Source: Streptococcaceae bacterium AF77-01CM03A (lineage in GTDB: Bacteria > Bacillota > Bacilli > Lactobacillales > Streptococcaceae). Taken from it: a stretch of 64,000 nucleotides of DNA. The notes below the pieces were generated by a model. It did not search any database. It saw only the letters and a program-made list of their open reading frames with translations, and was not told where the DNA came from. The stretch is from positions 124,001 to 188,000 of the forward strand of contig JAQDDS010000003.1 of NCBI GenBank assembly GCA_027665725.1, given 5' to 3'. The position numbers and the translations under genes were made by a program. Below, piece by piece: positions 45,483 through 55,174 of the stretch (within the stretch, counting starts at the first letter, position 1; each line of letters starts with the position of its first letter).

Positions 45483-45544
45483 GGGCTCGAACCTGTGACC
45501 CATAGATTAAGAGTCTACTGCTCTACCAACTGAGCTAAGGAGGC
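45472..45544 (-). tRNA. tRNA-Lys (anticodon CTT)
   Basis: A 73-base cloverleaf on the minus strand: acceptor GCCTCCT/AGGGGGC (one U.G), D-arm GCTC/GAGC, anticodon arm GTAGA/TCTAT with loop CTCTTAA (anticodon CTT) and T-arm ACAGG/CCTGT with TTCGAGC. The discriminator is A and CCA is not encoded. Its 3' end is the integration target for the elements to its left. It lies about 6-10 bases after the 3' end of the probable 6S RNA. Confidence 0.95.
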
Positions 45545-45549
45545 AAATA

Positions 45550-45744
45550 AAAAGCTGTATTGGTGCCGAAACTTCACGGTTTGTATTGAACCCGCGCAAT
45601 TAAGCAGGTGGGCAACTCGCTCTAACTGAAGCTGTTTCCGTGTGAGACGGCCTACATGCTGTTAGAAGACTTTTGTTTCCCTAATAATACAAAAAATAGT
45701 CGGTCAACACTTAAATGTGAAGTCGTACACCACAGCGTTTCTAT
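45550..45744 (-). ncRNA. ssrS: probable 6S RNA
   Basis: About 195 bases fold into a long rod with a central bubble. The ends pair: CUGU-GGUG-ACUUCAC near the 5' end with GUGAAGU-CACC-ACAG near the 3' end, and UUUGUAUU with AAUACAAA further in. 6S RNA binds the sigma-A RNA polymerase and inhibits promoters in stationary phase. Size fits the ~190-base 6S-1 of Bacillus, whose gene also lies close to rarA (yrvN). A minus-strand promoter, TTGATT with an extended TGGTATCAT -10 (45751-45759), places the start near 45744. Call rests on structure and position. Confidence 0.75.
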
Positions 45745-45806
45745 GATTATATGATACCACTTTTTCAAAAAAAATCAAGGGAAAATTAAAATTTTTGAAA
45801 AGGATT

Positions 45807-47078
45807 TCACAATTTTTTATGTTTATCAATGGTTTCCTTACGTTGAGCCAGGGCCCGTTCGTATTTTCCACTATCTTCTGGAGAAAAGTACTGATGGTCA
45901 CGGATTTTTTCTGGTAGGTATTCTTGCTTGACCCAGTGACCAGGATAATTATGTGGATAGAGATAATTTTGGGCGTTACCTAGTTCCTTGCTACCGCTAT
46001 AATGTCCATCTCGCAAGTGACGCGGAATCGGCAGATGCCCCGATGTTTTAAGGTCAGCCAAGGCCTTATCTATAGCCACGTAGGCTGAGTTAGACTTAGG
46101 CGAAAGAGCCAGATCAATGACGACATTGGCAATGAGGATGCGGGCTTCTGGAAAGCCGATTCTTTGCGCAGCATCCAAAGCAGTTACGGTATGAATCTGA
46201 GCTTCGGGATTGGCTAAGCCAATATCTTCATAAGCAATCACAGTCAAACGACGAGCTAGGCTAGGAAGGTCACCAGCTTCTATCAAGCGAGCAGCATAGT
46301 GGAGACTAGCGTCCACATCTGATCCGCGGATAGACTTTTGAAGGGCAGAAAGGACATCATAGTGTCCGTCTCCATCCTTGTCCATAGTAATGTAGCTTCT
46401 CTGAAGACTATTTTCCATGATGTCAAGCGTGATATGACGGATACCGTCATCATTTTCTGGAGTGGAGAGAACTGCCAAATCCAGCGAGTTAAAGGCAGAA
46501 CGGAGGTCTCCATTGGTCGATGTTGCGATAAAATCAAGGGCATCATCATCTAACTCAACAGGGAAATCAAAACCTCGTTCAGGGTCAGTTATGGCTATTT
46601 GAATGGCTTCTTTGACATCTTGGTTAGACAAGGGTTCCAACTCAAAAATCTGAACACGACTGCGGATGGCTGGGGTGACAGAAAAGAAAGGATTTTCTGT
46701 CGTAGCCCCAATCATGATGACCAGTCCACTTTCTAAGAGAGGCAAGAGAAAGTCTTGCTTGGTCTTGTCAAGACGGTGGATCTCGTCTAGTAGCAGTACA
46801 AGGCCACCTGAGAATTTAGCTTCTTCAGCAATCTCTTGTAGACGTTTTTTACTATCAACAGTGGCATTGAAGGTTCGAAAGGCATATTTGGTCGTTCCAG
46901 CGATGGCTGAAGCGATACTGGTTTTTCCGATACCCGGAGGTCCATAGAGAATCATGGAGGACAAGCGGTTAGCCTCCACCATACGGCGGATGATTTTTCC
47001 TGGGCCTACCAGATGCTCTTGACCGATAACCTGGTCGATGGTTTTGGGGCGCATACGAAGCGCGAGATTGTCTGGCAT
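45807..47078 (-). CDS. rarA: replication-associated recombination protein RarA (MgsA)
   Basis: A 423-residue AAA+ ATPase acting at stalled replication forks. Walker A GPPGIGKTS near residue 45, Walker B LLLDEIHRLD near 100, sensor 1 GATTEN, and an arginine finger region SRVQIFEL. The C-terminal tetramerisation domain is intact (GHLPIPRHLRDGHY). The start at 47078 follows AAAGGA; six upstream codons from 47096 are less likely. It is oriented toward the 6S RNA and tRNA-Lys. Confidence 0.95.
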   Translation of the reverse strand: MPDNLALRMRPKTIDQVIGQEHLVGPGKIIRRMVEANRLSSMILYGPPGIGKTSIASAIAGTTKYAFRTFNATVDSKKRLQEIAEEAKFSGGLVLLLDEIHRLDKTKQDFLLPLLESGLVIMIGATTENPFFSVTPAIRSRVQIFELEPLSNQDVKEAIQIAITDPERGFDFPVELDDDALDFIATSTNGDLRSAFNSLDLAVLSTPENDDGIRHITLDIMENSLQRSYITMDKDGDGHYDVLSALQKSIRGSDVDASLHYAARLIEAGDLPSLARRLTVIAYEDIGLANPEAQIHTVTALDAAQRIGFPEARILIANVVIDLALSPKSNSAYVAIDKALADLKTSGHLPIPRHLRDGHYSGSKELGNAQNYLYPHNYPGHWVKQEYLPEKIRDHQYFSPEDSGKYERALAQRKETIDKHKKL

Positions 47079-47193
47079 AGCAGTCCTTTCTAACATGGAT
47101 TTTCTGATACTAATGTGGTAATATGGTAGTATCTATTTTAGCATATTTCCGAGTATTCGGGGCGATTAAAGAGTCGTATAGAAAGAGGACAAA

Positions 47194-47664
47194 ATGGCAA
47201 CATATGGATTTTTAGATGTTTTACAAGAAGAGTTGGATAAAAACTTTCCTTTTGATTATGAGATTAGCTGGGACAAGCGCAATCATGCGGTTGAAGTGAG
47301 CTTCTTGCTAGAGGCACAAAATACTGCAGGAGTGGAGATGCTGGATGAGGACGGGGAGGTGTCATCAGACGATATCCTCTTTGAAGAAGCAGTGCTCTTT
47401 TACAATCCTGCCAAGTCAACTGTTAATGAGGAAGACTATTTGACAGTCATCCCTTACCTGCCAAAGAAAGGTTTTTCTCGTGAATTCTTAGCTTATTTTG
47501 CACTATTTCTCAAAGATACTGCAGAGGTTGGGCTAGATGCTCTCATGGACTTTTTGGAAGACCCAGAAGCAGAAGAATTCGTCATGGAATGGAACCAAGA
47601 AGTCTTTGAAGAAGGAAAAGTCGGCTTGGAAGAGGGAGAATTTTACCCTTATCCGAGATACTAG
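47194..47664 (+). CDS. DUF3013 family protein
   Basis: A 156-residue acidic cytosolic protein beginning MATYGFLDVLQEELDKNFPFDYEISWD, the pattern of the streptococcal DUF3013 family. It has no catalytic motif that I can identify. It opens a plus-strand run through Nudix, a membrane protein, prmA and rsmE with very short gaps or overlaps, so it is probably the first gene of that operon. AAAGAGG precedes the ATG. Function unknown. Confidence 0.8.
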   Translation: MATYGFLDVLQEELDKNFPFDYEISWDKRNHAVEVSFLLEAQNTAGVEMLDEDGEVSSDDILFEEAVLFYNPAKSTVNEEDYLTVIPYLPKKGFSREFLAYFALFLKDTAEVGLDALMDFLEDPEAEEFVMEWNQEVFEEGKVGLEEGEFYPYPRY

Positions 47665-47673
47665 GAGCTTGTA

Positions 47674-48102
47674 GTGGATATAGACATTTCAGATTTTACT
47701 GGCTGCAAGATTGCTCTCTTTTGTGGAGATAAGCTACTGACCATCTTGCGTGATGACAAGGAAAATATCCCTTGGCCCAATATGTGGGAGTTGCCAGGAG
47801 GTGGTCGCGAAGGGGATGAAAGTCCTTTCGAGTGCGCAGCGCGTGAAGTTTATGAAGAACTAGGAATTCATCTGACTGAGGATTGCCTGCTCTGGAGCAA
47901 GGTCTATCCCAGCATGCTCTTTGAAGGTCGTCAGTCTGTCTTTATGGTCGGGCAGTTAAGTCAGGATCAATTTGACAGTATCACCTTTGGGGATGAAGGA
48001 CAGGCCTATAAACTGATGCCTATTGAGGAGTTTTTGAAGTCTAAACAGGCAGTGCCTCAGCTACAGGGGAGATTGAGGGATTATTTGGAGGAAGTAAAAT
48101 GA
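47674..48102 (+). CDS. Nudix hydrolase
   Basis: A 142-residue protein with a full Nudix box, G-(5x)-E-(7x)-REVYEELG, in GGGREGDESPFECAAREVYEE (about 41-64). Such enzymes hydrolyse nucleoside diphosphates linked to another group; the substrate (damaged nucleotide, sugar or cofactor) cannot be told. The start is a GTG at 47674 after AGGAG. It overlaps the next gene by 4 bases (ATGA). Confidence 0.92.
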   Translation: MDIDISDFTGCKIALFCGDKLLTILRDDKENIPWPNMWELPGGGREGDESPFECAAREVYEELGIHLTEDCLLWSKVYPSMLFEGRQSVFMVGQLSQDQFDSITFGDEGQAYKLMPIEEFLKSKQAVPQLQGRLRDYLEEVK

Positions 48103-48500
48103 TTTTTGCGATTGCAACAACGACGTTAAACAAGGAAGTTAAACGCAAACTAAAAACTGGACAATACTCTAGGGAAGAACCTGTATTTATTTATATGGAA
48201 TATTTAAAGCTAAAGAAGCAGAGAGAAAGTGGTACGAAAGTAGCTGGGATCTCTATGGCTGTTATTTGGGGATTAATGCTTGTTTTACCCTTACTGAGTG
48301 GTAGAGGTCTCGTACTGCCTCTTTCAGTACATTTTTTATTTTTGCTACTGCTTGCAGGAATTGTTCTATTTGTTTATTATCTTATGTTTGGTATTTTTAA
48401 ACAGCAGATTCATAGCGCAATGAAAGAACACTATACAGATGTGATTGAAGAATTTAAGAAGAATAAGGAAAATACAAAATGGAAACATGGCAAGAGTTAA
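48099..48500 (+). CDS. two-helix membrane protein of unknown function
   Basis: A 133-residue protein: a basic cytosolic N-terminus (about 1-45), two hydrophobic helices (about 48-67 and 74-98) and a basic C-terminal tail. It overlaps the Nudix gene at its start and prmA at its end by 22 bases, so it is translated as part of the operon. I recognise no family. Confidence 0.75.
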   Translation: MIFAIATTTLNKEVKRKLKTGQYSREEPVFIYMEYLKLKKQRESGTKVAGISMAVIWGLMLVLPLLSGRGLVLPLSVHFLFLLLLAGIVLFVYYLMFGIFKQQIHSAMKEHYTDVIEEFKKNKENTKWKHGKS

Positions 48501-49429
48501 AAGTTACAGTCAAGCGTGAGGGAGAGGAGTTAGTCTCTAATCTCTTGATTGAGCTGGGTGCCCAAGGGGTAGCAATCGAAGACAGCATGGACTATGTTGG
48601 AAATGTGGACCGCTTCGGTGAGATTTTCCCTGAGGTCGAACAACAAGAAGAAATTGTGGTGACAGCTTACTATCCCGAAACGGTTGATGTGGTAGCGGTT
48701 GAAGCGGATTTGCAGGCTCGTTTAGCAGAATTGACAGACTTTATGGATTTGGGAGAAGTCAAGATGGGGACGACTGCCTTGGCTGAGGAAGACTGGGCGG
48801 ACAACTGGAAGAAATACTATGAACCAGCTCGCATCACTCATGACTTGACCATTGTGCCATCATGGACGGACTATGAGGCGACGGCGGGAGAAAAGATTAT
48901 CAAGCTGGACCCTGGCATGGCCTTTGGAACAGGAACCCACCCGACGACCAAGATGAGTCTTTTTGCCTTGGAGCAGGTTCTTCGTGGTGGCGAAACAGTG
49001 CTAGATGTAGGGACTGGTTCAGGGGTTCTTTCTATTGCTAGCTCTCTTCTAGGTGCTAAGGAAATCTTCGCCTATGATCTGGATGATGTAGCGGTTCGAG
49101 TCGCTCAGGAAAATATTGAGCTCAATCCTGGCATGGAAAATATCCATGTGGCGCCAGGTGATTTGCTCAAGGGCGTGGAGATTGAGGCAGATGTCATCGT
49201 GGCTAATATCTTGGCGGATATCCTCATTCATCTGACGGATGATGCTTATCGCTTGGTCAAGGATGAAGGCTATCTCATCATGAGTGGCATTATTAAGGAT
49301 AAGTGGGACATGGTGCGTGAGTCAGCAGAAACGGCTGGGTTTTTCCTTGAAACCCACATGATCCAAGGGGAGTGGAATGCCTGTGTCTTCAAAAAAACTA
49401 AGGATATCTCTGGTGTGATTGGAGGCTAG
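48479..49429 (+). CDS. prmA: ribosomal protein L11 methyltransferase
   Basis: A 316-residue class I methyltransferase that trimethylates lysines and the N-terminus of L11. The substrate-binding N-terminal domain (about 1-100) is followed by [16 protein letters not shown], the SAM motif [14 protein letters not shown] and the [10 protein letters not shown] catalytic motif (NxL[A/D]P-like). The ATG lies within the 3' end of the upstream gene. rsmE starts 1 base after its stop, the usual prmA-rsmE pair. Confidence 0.96.
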   Translation: METWQELKVTVKREGEELVSNLLIELGAQGVAIEDSMDYVGNVDRFGEIFPEVEQQEEIVVTAYYPETVDVVAVEADLQARLAELTDFMDLGEVKMGTTALAEEDWADNWKKYYEPARITHDLTIVPSWTDYEATAGEKIIKLDPGMAFGTGTHPTTKMSLFALEQVLRGGETVLDVGTGSGVLSIASSLLGAKEIFAYDLDDVAVRVAQENIELNPGMENIHVAPGDLLKGVEIEADVIVANILADILIHLTDDAYRLVKDEGYLIMSGIIKDKWDMVRESAETAGFFLETHMIQGEWNACVFKKTKDISGVIGG

Positions 49430-49430
49430 C

Positions 49431-50174
49431 ATGCAACAGTATTTTGTAAAAGGTTTGGCTAGCTCCCCAGTCACGATTGAGGATAAGGAAACCAGCAAGC
49501 ACATGTTTCAGGTCATGCGCTTGAAAGAAGATGACCAGGTGACCCTAGTCTTTGATGATGGGATCAAGCGTTTGGCGCGCGTGGTTAATGTGGAGGCGCG
49601 TCAGTTGGAGTTGATTGAAGAATTAGCTGACAATGTAGAACTACCAGTCCAAGTGACCATTGCATCAGGCTTTCCCAAGGGAGATAAACTGGAGTTCATC
49701 ACTCAAAAGGTGACGGAGCTAGGTGCTAGTCAGATTTGGGCCTTTCCTGCAGACTGGTCAGTCGCCAAATGGGACGGCAAGAAATTGGGCAAAAAGGCCG
49801 AGAAACTAGAAAAAATCGCCCTTGGAGCGGCAGAACAAAGCAAGCGGAATCTTGTCCCAAGCATTACCCTTTTTGAGAAAAAGGCAGACTTTCTAGCCCA
49901 ACTTGACCAGTTTGATCGCATCGTAGTGGCCTATGAAGAGTCGGCCAAAGAAGGCGAATCAGCAGCGCTCATACAAGCAGTATCGGGTCTTGAAAAAGGA
50001 GCTAAACTGCTCTTTATCTTTGGTCCAGAAGGAGGTCTATCACCTGCAGAAATCGAATCTTTTGTAGCTAAAGGAGCGATTCTCGCAGGATTTGGGCCTC
50101 GCATCCTACGAGCTGAAACAGCACCACTTTATGCCTTATCAGCCATCAGTGTTTTGCTAGAATTAAAGAAATAA
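49431..50174 (+). CDS. rsmE: 16S rRNA (uracil1498-N3)-methyltransferase
   Basis: A 247-residue SPOUT methyltransferase: an N-terminal PUA-like domain (about 1-70) and a trefoil-knot domain with FIFGPEGGLSPAEIE (about 195) and LGPRILRAETAPLYAL-like GPRILRAETAP (about 220). It methylates U1498 of 16S rRNA. The ATG at 49431 has a GGAGG six bases upstream; the frame runs 4 codons more without support. It follows prmA directly. Confidence 0.95.
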   Translation: MQQYFVKGLASSPVTIEDKETSKHMFQVMRLKEDDQVTLVFDDGIKRLARVVNVEARQLELIEELADNVELPVQVTIASGFPKGDKLEFITQKVTELGASQIWAFPADWSVAKWDGKKLGKKAEKLEKIALGAAEQSKRNLVPSITLFEKKADFLAQLDQFDRIVVAYEESAKEGESAALIQAVSGLEKGAKLLFIFGPEGGLSPAEIESFVAKGAILAGFGPRILRAETAPLYALSAISVLLELKK

Positions 50175-50184
50175 GAGGAAGAAA

Positions 50185-51981
50185 ATGGAACAAAAACACC
50201 GTTCAGAATTTCCCGAAAAGGAACTTTGGGACTTGACAGCCTTATATCAAGACCGTGAGGATTTCTTGCGTGCGATTGAGAAAACACGCGAAGATATTAA
50301 CCAATTTAGCCGTGACTACAAGGGCAATCTTCACACTTTTGAGGATTTTGAGAAGGCTTTTGCGGAATTGGAACAAATCTATATTCAGATGAGTCATATC
50401 GGGAATTACTCCTTTATGCCTCAGACGACGGACTATAGCAACGAGGATTTTGCCAATATCGCCCAAGCAGGAATGGATTTTGAGACAGATGCCAGTGTAG
50501 CCTTAACCTTCTTTGACGATGCCTTGGTAGCAGCAGACGAAGAAGTCTTGGATCGTTTGGGTGACTTGCCACATTTGACTGCAGCTATTCGTCAAGCAAA
50601 AATAAAAAAAGCTCACTATCTTGGGGCTGATGTGGAGAAGGCCTTGACCAATCTGGGTGAGGTTTTCTATAGTCCGCAGGATATCTATACTAAAATGCGA
50701 GCTGGGGACTTTGAAATGGCTGACTTTGAAGCCCATGGAAAAACCTACAAAAATAGCTTTGTAACCTATGAGAATTTCTACCAAAACCACGAGGATGCTG
50801 AGGTTCGTGAGAAATCTTTCCGCTCCTTTTCAGAGGGACTTCGTAAGCACCAAAATACAGCTGCGGCAGCCTATTTAGCCCAAGTCAAGTCTGAAAAACT
50901 ATTGGCAGATATGAAGGGCTACGACTCCGTCTTTGATTGTCTTCTGGCTGAGCAAGAAGTAGACCGTGCCATGTTTGATCGTCAGATTGACCTCATCATG
51001 AAGGACTTTGCGCCAGTTGCTCAGCGATATCTCAAGCATGTTGCCAAGGTTAATGGTCTTGAGAAGATGACCTTTGCTGATTGGAAGTTGGACTTGGATA
51101 GTGCTCTGAATCCAGAGGTTAGCATTGATGATGCCTACGATTTGGTCATGAAGTCTGTCGCACCACTAGGGCAAGAATATTGTCAGGAAGTTGCTCGCTA
51201 TCAAGAAGAACGCTGGGTGGACTTTGCTGCCAATAGTGGCAAGGATTCTGGTGGCTATGCAGCTGATCCATACCGTGTGCACCCTTATGTACTCATGAGC
51301 TGGACAGGCCGTTTGAGTGATGTTTATACCTTGATTCATGAAATCGGGCATTCTGGTCAATTCATCTTTTCAGACAATCACCAAAGCTATTTTAACGCCC
51401 ACATGTCGACCTACTATGTCGAAGCACCATCAACCTTCAATGAATTGCTTCTCAGCGATTACTTGGAACACCAATCTGACGATCCGCGTCAAAAACGCTT
51501 CGCTCTTGCTCACCGCTTGACAGATACCTACTTCCATAATTTCATCACCCACCTCTTGGAAGCAGCTTTCCAGCGTAAAGTTTATACATTGATTGAAGAA
51601 GGGGAAACCTTTGGGGCAAGCAAACTTAACAACATTATGAAGGAAGTCTTGACAGACTTCTGGGGAGATGCCATTGAGATTGACGACGATGCGGCTTTGA
51701 CTTGGATGCGCCAAGCTCATTATTACATGGGCTTGTATAGCTACACCTACTCTGCCGGTCTTGTAATTTCAACTGCTGGCTATCTCCATCTGAAACGTTC
51801 AGAAACTGGAGCTGAAGACTGGCTCAATCTTCTCAAGTCAGGAGGTAGCAAAACACCACTTGAGTCAGCTATGATTATTGGAGCTGATATCTCAACGGAT
51901 AAACCACTCCGTGACACGATTCAATTCTTGTCTGACACAGTTGACCAAATTATCAACTACAGTGCGGAGTTGGGGGAATAA
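50185..51981 (+). CDS. pepF: oligoendopeptidase F
   Basis: A 598-residue M3-family zinc metallopeptidase, cytosolic, cleaving peptides of about 5-20 residues. The HEIGH zinc motif (HExxH, about 385-389) is followed by a Glu ligand in STFNELL 25 residues on. Length is standard. GAGG precedes the ATG, 10 bases after rsmE. The following 290 bases (51982-52271) hold no gene; a TGTTAAAAT extended -10 near 52228 probably starts the next gene. Confidence 0.96.
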   Translation: MEQKHRSEFPEKELWDLTALYQDREDFLRAIEKTREDINQFSRDYKGNLHTFEDFEKAFAELEQIYIQMSHIGNYSFMPQTTDYSNEDFANIAQAGMDFETDASVALTFFDDALVAADEEVLDRLGDLPHLTAAIRQAKIKKAHYLGADVEKALTNLGEVFYSPQDIYTKMRAGDFEMADFEAHGKTYKNSFVTYENFYQNHEDAEVREKSFRSFSEGLRKHQNTAAAAYLAQVKSEKLLADMKGYDSVFDCLLAEQEVDRAMFDRQIDLIMKDFAPVAQRYLKHVAKVNGLEKMTFADWKLDLDSALNPEVSIDDAYDLVMKSVAPLGQEYCQEVARYQEERWVDFAANSGKDSGGYAADPYRVHPYVLMSWTGRLSDVYTLIHEIGHSGQFIFSDNHQSYFNAHMSTYYVEAPSTFNELLLSDYLEHQSDDPRQKRFALAHRLTDTYFHNFITHLLEAAFQRKVYTLIEEGETFGASKLNNIMKEVLTDFWGDAIEIDDDAALTWMRQAHYYMGLYSYTYSAGLVISTAGYLHLKRSETGAEDWLNLLKSGGSKTPLESAMIIGADISTDKPLRDTIQFLSDTVDQIINYSAELGE

Positions 51982-52271
51982 AATCATAAAAGTGCAACAA
52001 TAGAATTATATTGTTGAGATTTTAGAATGATATTTATTTTTGGTGGTGATTAAAAAAAATTGAAGCAGGAATAGTATTGGTATTCTCTTTACTTTTATTT
52101 ATACTATATAATAAGATCGTCCTAAAAATAGCTGAAGTCTGTACTCCTAAATAGACTCCTGAGAAGGAGTTATGTAGAGAGTACAGATGAAGAGTTACTC
52201 GTTTTATTTTGAAATATAAGTAAATATGTTAAAATTAATAATGTAAACGTTTTTAAAGAAAGGTTAATTTT

Positions 52272-54896
52272 ATGAAAAAGGAACAAGTGCTGATTGGTTT
52301 GGGAGTTGCAACTGCAATAGTAACTGCTTTTAATGGTCATGCCCAAGCAGATGAGGTTACAAATAAACAATCGAATAAAACTACTGTCAGTCAATCAGAG
52401 ACCAAAAAGGATGTTGAAGTTTCAGAATCAGATGTAAAAAATGCAGAAGTAAAACTGAATCAAACAATTGAGGAAGAAAAGAATGCTCAGAAGATTGTTG
52501 ATAAAACGCAACAAGAGTATGCATCTGCTGTAACAAATAAGAACAAAGCAGATGACGCTTTGAAACAAGCTCAAGAATTTGCTAAGCAAGCTACACCTGA
52601 GAAAATTAAAAATGCAGAAAAGGATCTTGCCGCAAAACAAGTAACTGTCAAGAAAGCCGAAGAAAATTTGGCTGGAGTAAAACAAGGTGAGAAACAAGCT
52701 CAGACAAGTGTCGAGAACCAACAAACAGTTGTTAATAAGGCAAAAACTCAGGTTGATCAAAGAGCAGCAGATGTAAAAAAGGCACAAGACAAAGTAAGGG
52801 TAGCAGAGAAAGCTTTTGATTGGAATACATTACGTGAGGTCCAACAAACTGCTGGGAAATTGGATGCGAAGGTGAAAGCTGACCAAGCTAAAGTGAGTTC
52901 TTTAACTAGTGAGTTCTCAAAAGCACAACAAGAAAGAAAAGCACTTGTAGAAAGAGGAAATAAGAACCGTTCTACTCTTGAAAAGAATTTAAAATCAGCT
53001 GGGAATGAGTTTTTAACAGTTACGGTTCCTCACGAGATTCAATCAAATTCTGTTAGCGAGAGTGATTCCAAGACTCCTCCACTTAAGGAAAAAACTTTTG
53101 TAGGAAGAGATGGAAAGACCCTTTATGTTGCTGCGAACGAAGATGTGAATTTTAGCGGAGAAAGAACAGAAACTATCGTTGTCTCATCTAAAGATTATGT
53201 CAACGTTCCTCATGTGGTCGATTATAAAAAAGTTTCTGAAGAAGTTCGTAAATACTTAATTGAATTGCGTAGAATCAATGGTATTGATATTCCAGTGCCA
53301 GCTGTGACTGACAAGGCTTTGAGATATGGAAAAGCAAGAGCGGATGAAATGGTGGCAAAAAATGAATTGTCACACGATACAAAATTAAAAAATCAAGATT
53401 TTGGTTTTAAGGATGCGACTGAAAATGCAACAGCTGGTTCGGTTCCAGAAAAGAGTGTATTAAGTGAAAAAGAACTTGCTTATAAAGAGGTTCTATCTTA
53501 CTTTAATGATTATAGTAATGCCTCGTTATATGGCTCATCAACTCCGAAAGAAGCAAATACATTTAACTATGGTCATAGAATTCCATTGCTAGCAGCTTCT
53601 GGGACAGGGATGGCTGTCGGAGCATCCTCTAGCGAAAAAACAAGCTATGGAAATTATGGAGTATTAACATTTATTAGTGAAAATAAAGATGTTTATAGTA
53701 CCCTACCTTCTGTGATTAGTCCATCTGAAAGAAGAAGTTATGTTTATAATGGTGAGACATATTATTATGATCCAAGCGATTCATATTCTCTAGCAAGAGC
53801 AGAAAATAAAGATAGTAATCCAGATTATAGCGAATTTTACTTTAATGGGAAACGAGTAAAATTCTTACCTAAAATAACCTTCCGTTATGTTTGGAATGAA
53901 ATCACACATCCTAAAAATCCAGTTTATACTAAAGCTAAAGAGGCTCTGGATAATTTTAACAGAAAACAAAGGAATGAAGAGACCATAGTAAATGGAAAAA
54001 TATCGTCTTTCAACAATAATCTTACTGTTGTTAAAACAACTTTAAATAAAGATCAAAAAGAACTAGACAAAAATAAAAAGCGTCTTGCAGATTTAACAAA
54101 ACAAAATCAATCTAAGTTAAACGTTTTAAAATTTGCTAAATCTGAGTTGAGTAAACAACAAACTCTGCTAAATGCTGCTAAATCTGAACTTTCGAAGCAA
54201 GAATCTCAATTAAATCGATTGAAAGCAATCAAGAATGATAAATCTCATGCTAGTAAGAATGCGGAACAGTCATTAGCTAATGCTAAAAAGGATTTGACAA
54301 AGGCGCAACAAGGTGTCATTGACCTCAAAAATGCTCCAAGAAAACTCGACGATGCTAAAAAACAATTGATTAGAGCTAAACAAAAGGTTGAGGAATCTAA
54401 AAAAGCACTTGAAAATGCAAATATTAAACTAAAAAATGCAAAAGCTAAAAAAGATGCTGTTAAGAAAGAATACACGAAAGTATCTGAAGCATATAAACAA
54501 TATTTATTGTTAAAACAAAAAGCGGCTTCGAAAGGAAGTTGGATTCAATCCTCTGGTCGTTGGTGGTACAGACACAACAATGGTTCTTATACAACTAATG
54601 GTTGGGAACTAATCGACAGTACATGGTATTATTTTGACAGTTCAGGATGGATGCAAACAGGCTGGGTAAAAACAGGCGGTTCATGGTATTATCTTAATTC
54701 TTCAGGTGCAATGAAAACAGGCTGGGTAAAAACAGGTGGATTATGGTATTACCTCAATTCTTCGGGAGCAATGCAAACAGGTTGGTTTAGTGTCTCAGGG
54801 AAATGGTACTATGCATATGGTTCAGGTGCCTTAGCAATCAGTACAACTACACCAGATGGTTATAAAGTGAATTATAACGGGGAATGGATCAGATAG
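52272..54896 (+). CDS. choline-binding surface protein with SEC10/PgrA-type domain
   Basis: An 874-residue secreted protein. Signal peptide to about 27 (HAQADE), a Lys/Ala/Glu coiled coil to about 240, and a globular domain at about 300-475 (RKYLIELRRINGIDIPVPAVT, SHDTK, GHRIPLLAASGTG). A second coiled coil runs to about 750, and at least five choline-binding repeats (GWVKTGGSWYYLNSSGAMKT type) to the end. The globular domain has the CAP-like/SEC10 arrangement of the LPXTG protein at 3599. The repeats hold the protein to phosphocholine on teichoic acids, so the same plan is anchored non-covalently here. It may be an adhesin; mating exclusion is less likely. Confidence 0.88.
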   Translation: MKKEQVLIGLGVATAIVTAFNGHAQADEVTNKQSNKTTVSQSETKKDVEVSESDVKNAEVKLNQTIEEEKNAQKIVDKTQQEYASAVTNKNKADDALKQAQEFAKQATPEKIKNAEKDLAAKQVTVKKAEENLAGVKQGEKQAQTSVENQQTVVNKAKTQVDQRAADVKKAQDKVRVAEKAFDWNTLREVQQTAGKLDAKVKADQAKVSSLTSEFSKAQQERKALVERGNKNRSTLEKNLKSAGNEFLTVTVPHEIQSNSVSESDSKTPPLKEKTFVGRDGKTLYVAANEDVNFSGERTETIVVSSKDYVNVPHVVDYKKVSEEVRKYLIELRRINGIDIPVPAVTDKALRYGKARADEMVAKNELSHDTKLKNQDFGFKDATENATAGSVPEKSVLSEKELAYKEVLSYFNDYSNASLYGSSTPKEANTFNYGHRIPLLAASGTGMAVGASSSEKTSYGNYGVLTFISENKDVYSTLPSVISPSERRSYVYNGETYYYDPSDSYSLARAENKDSNPDYSEFYFNGKRVKFLPKITFRYVWNEITHPKNPVYTKAKEALDNFNRKQRNEETIVNGKISSFNNNLTVVKTTLNKDQKELDKNKKRLADLTKQNQSKLNVLKFAKSELSKQQTLLNAAKSELSKQESQLNRLKAIKNDKSHASKNAEQSLANAKKDLTKAQQGVIDLKNAPRKLDDAKKQLIRAKQKVEESKKALENANIKLKNAKAKKDAVKKEYTKVSEAYKQYLLLKQKAASKGSWIQSSGRWWYRHNNGSYTTNGWELIDSTWYYFDSSGWMQTGWVKTGGSWYYLNSSGAMKTGWVKTGGLWYYLNSSGAMQTGWFSVSGKWYYAYGSGALAISTTTPDGYKVNYNGEWIR

Positions 54897-55174
54897 ACAA
54901 ATAAAAAGCTATATAATGTTACTTAGTATATATTATTTAAGGTATTTGTAAAGAATTACACATGAATATAGGTTACCAACTATAACAGATTTTGAGAACA
55001 ATTTTAAAACAAGAATAATAGTCAACACCTTTTTAGAATGTATAGGTCGAATAGTTCACAATTTAAGGAAAAATTGAAATTAATTTTTCAATCATATTTT
55101 TTAAGCACATTTCTTGAAACCCTTTCCTCCTTCTGATAGACTAATACATAGTTTTTGAAAAAAGGAGACTTAAC

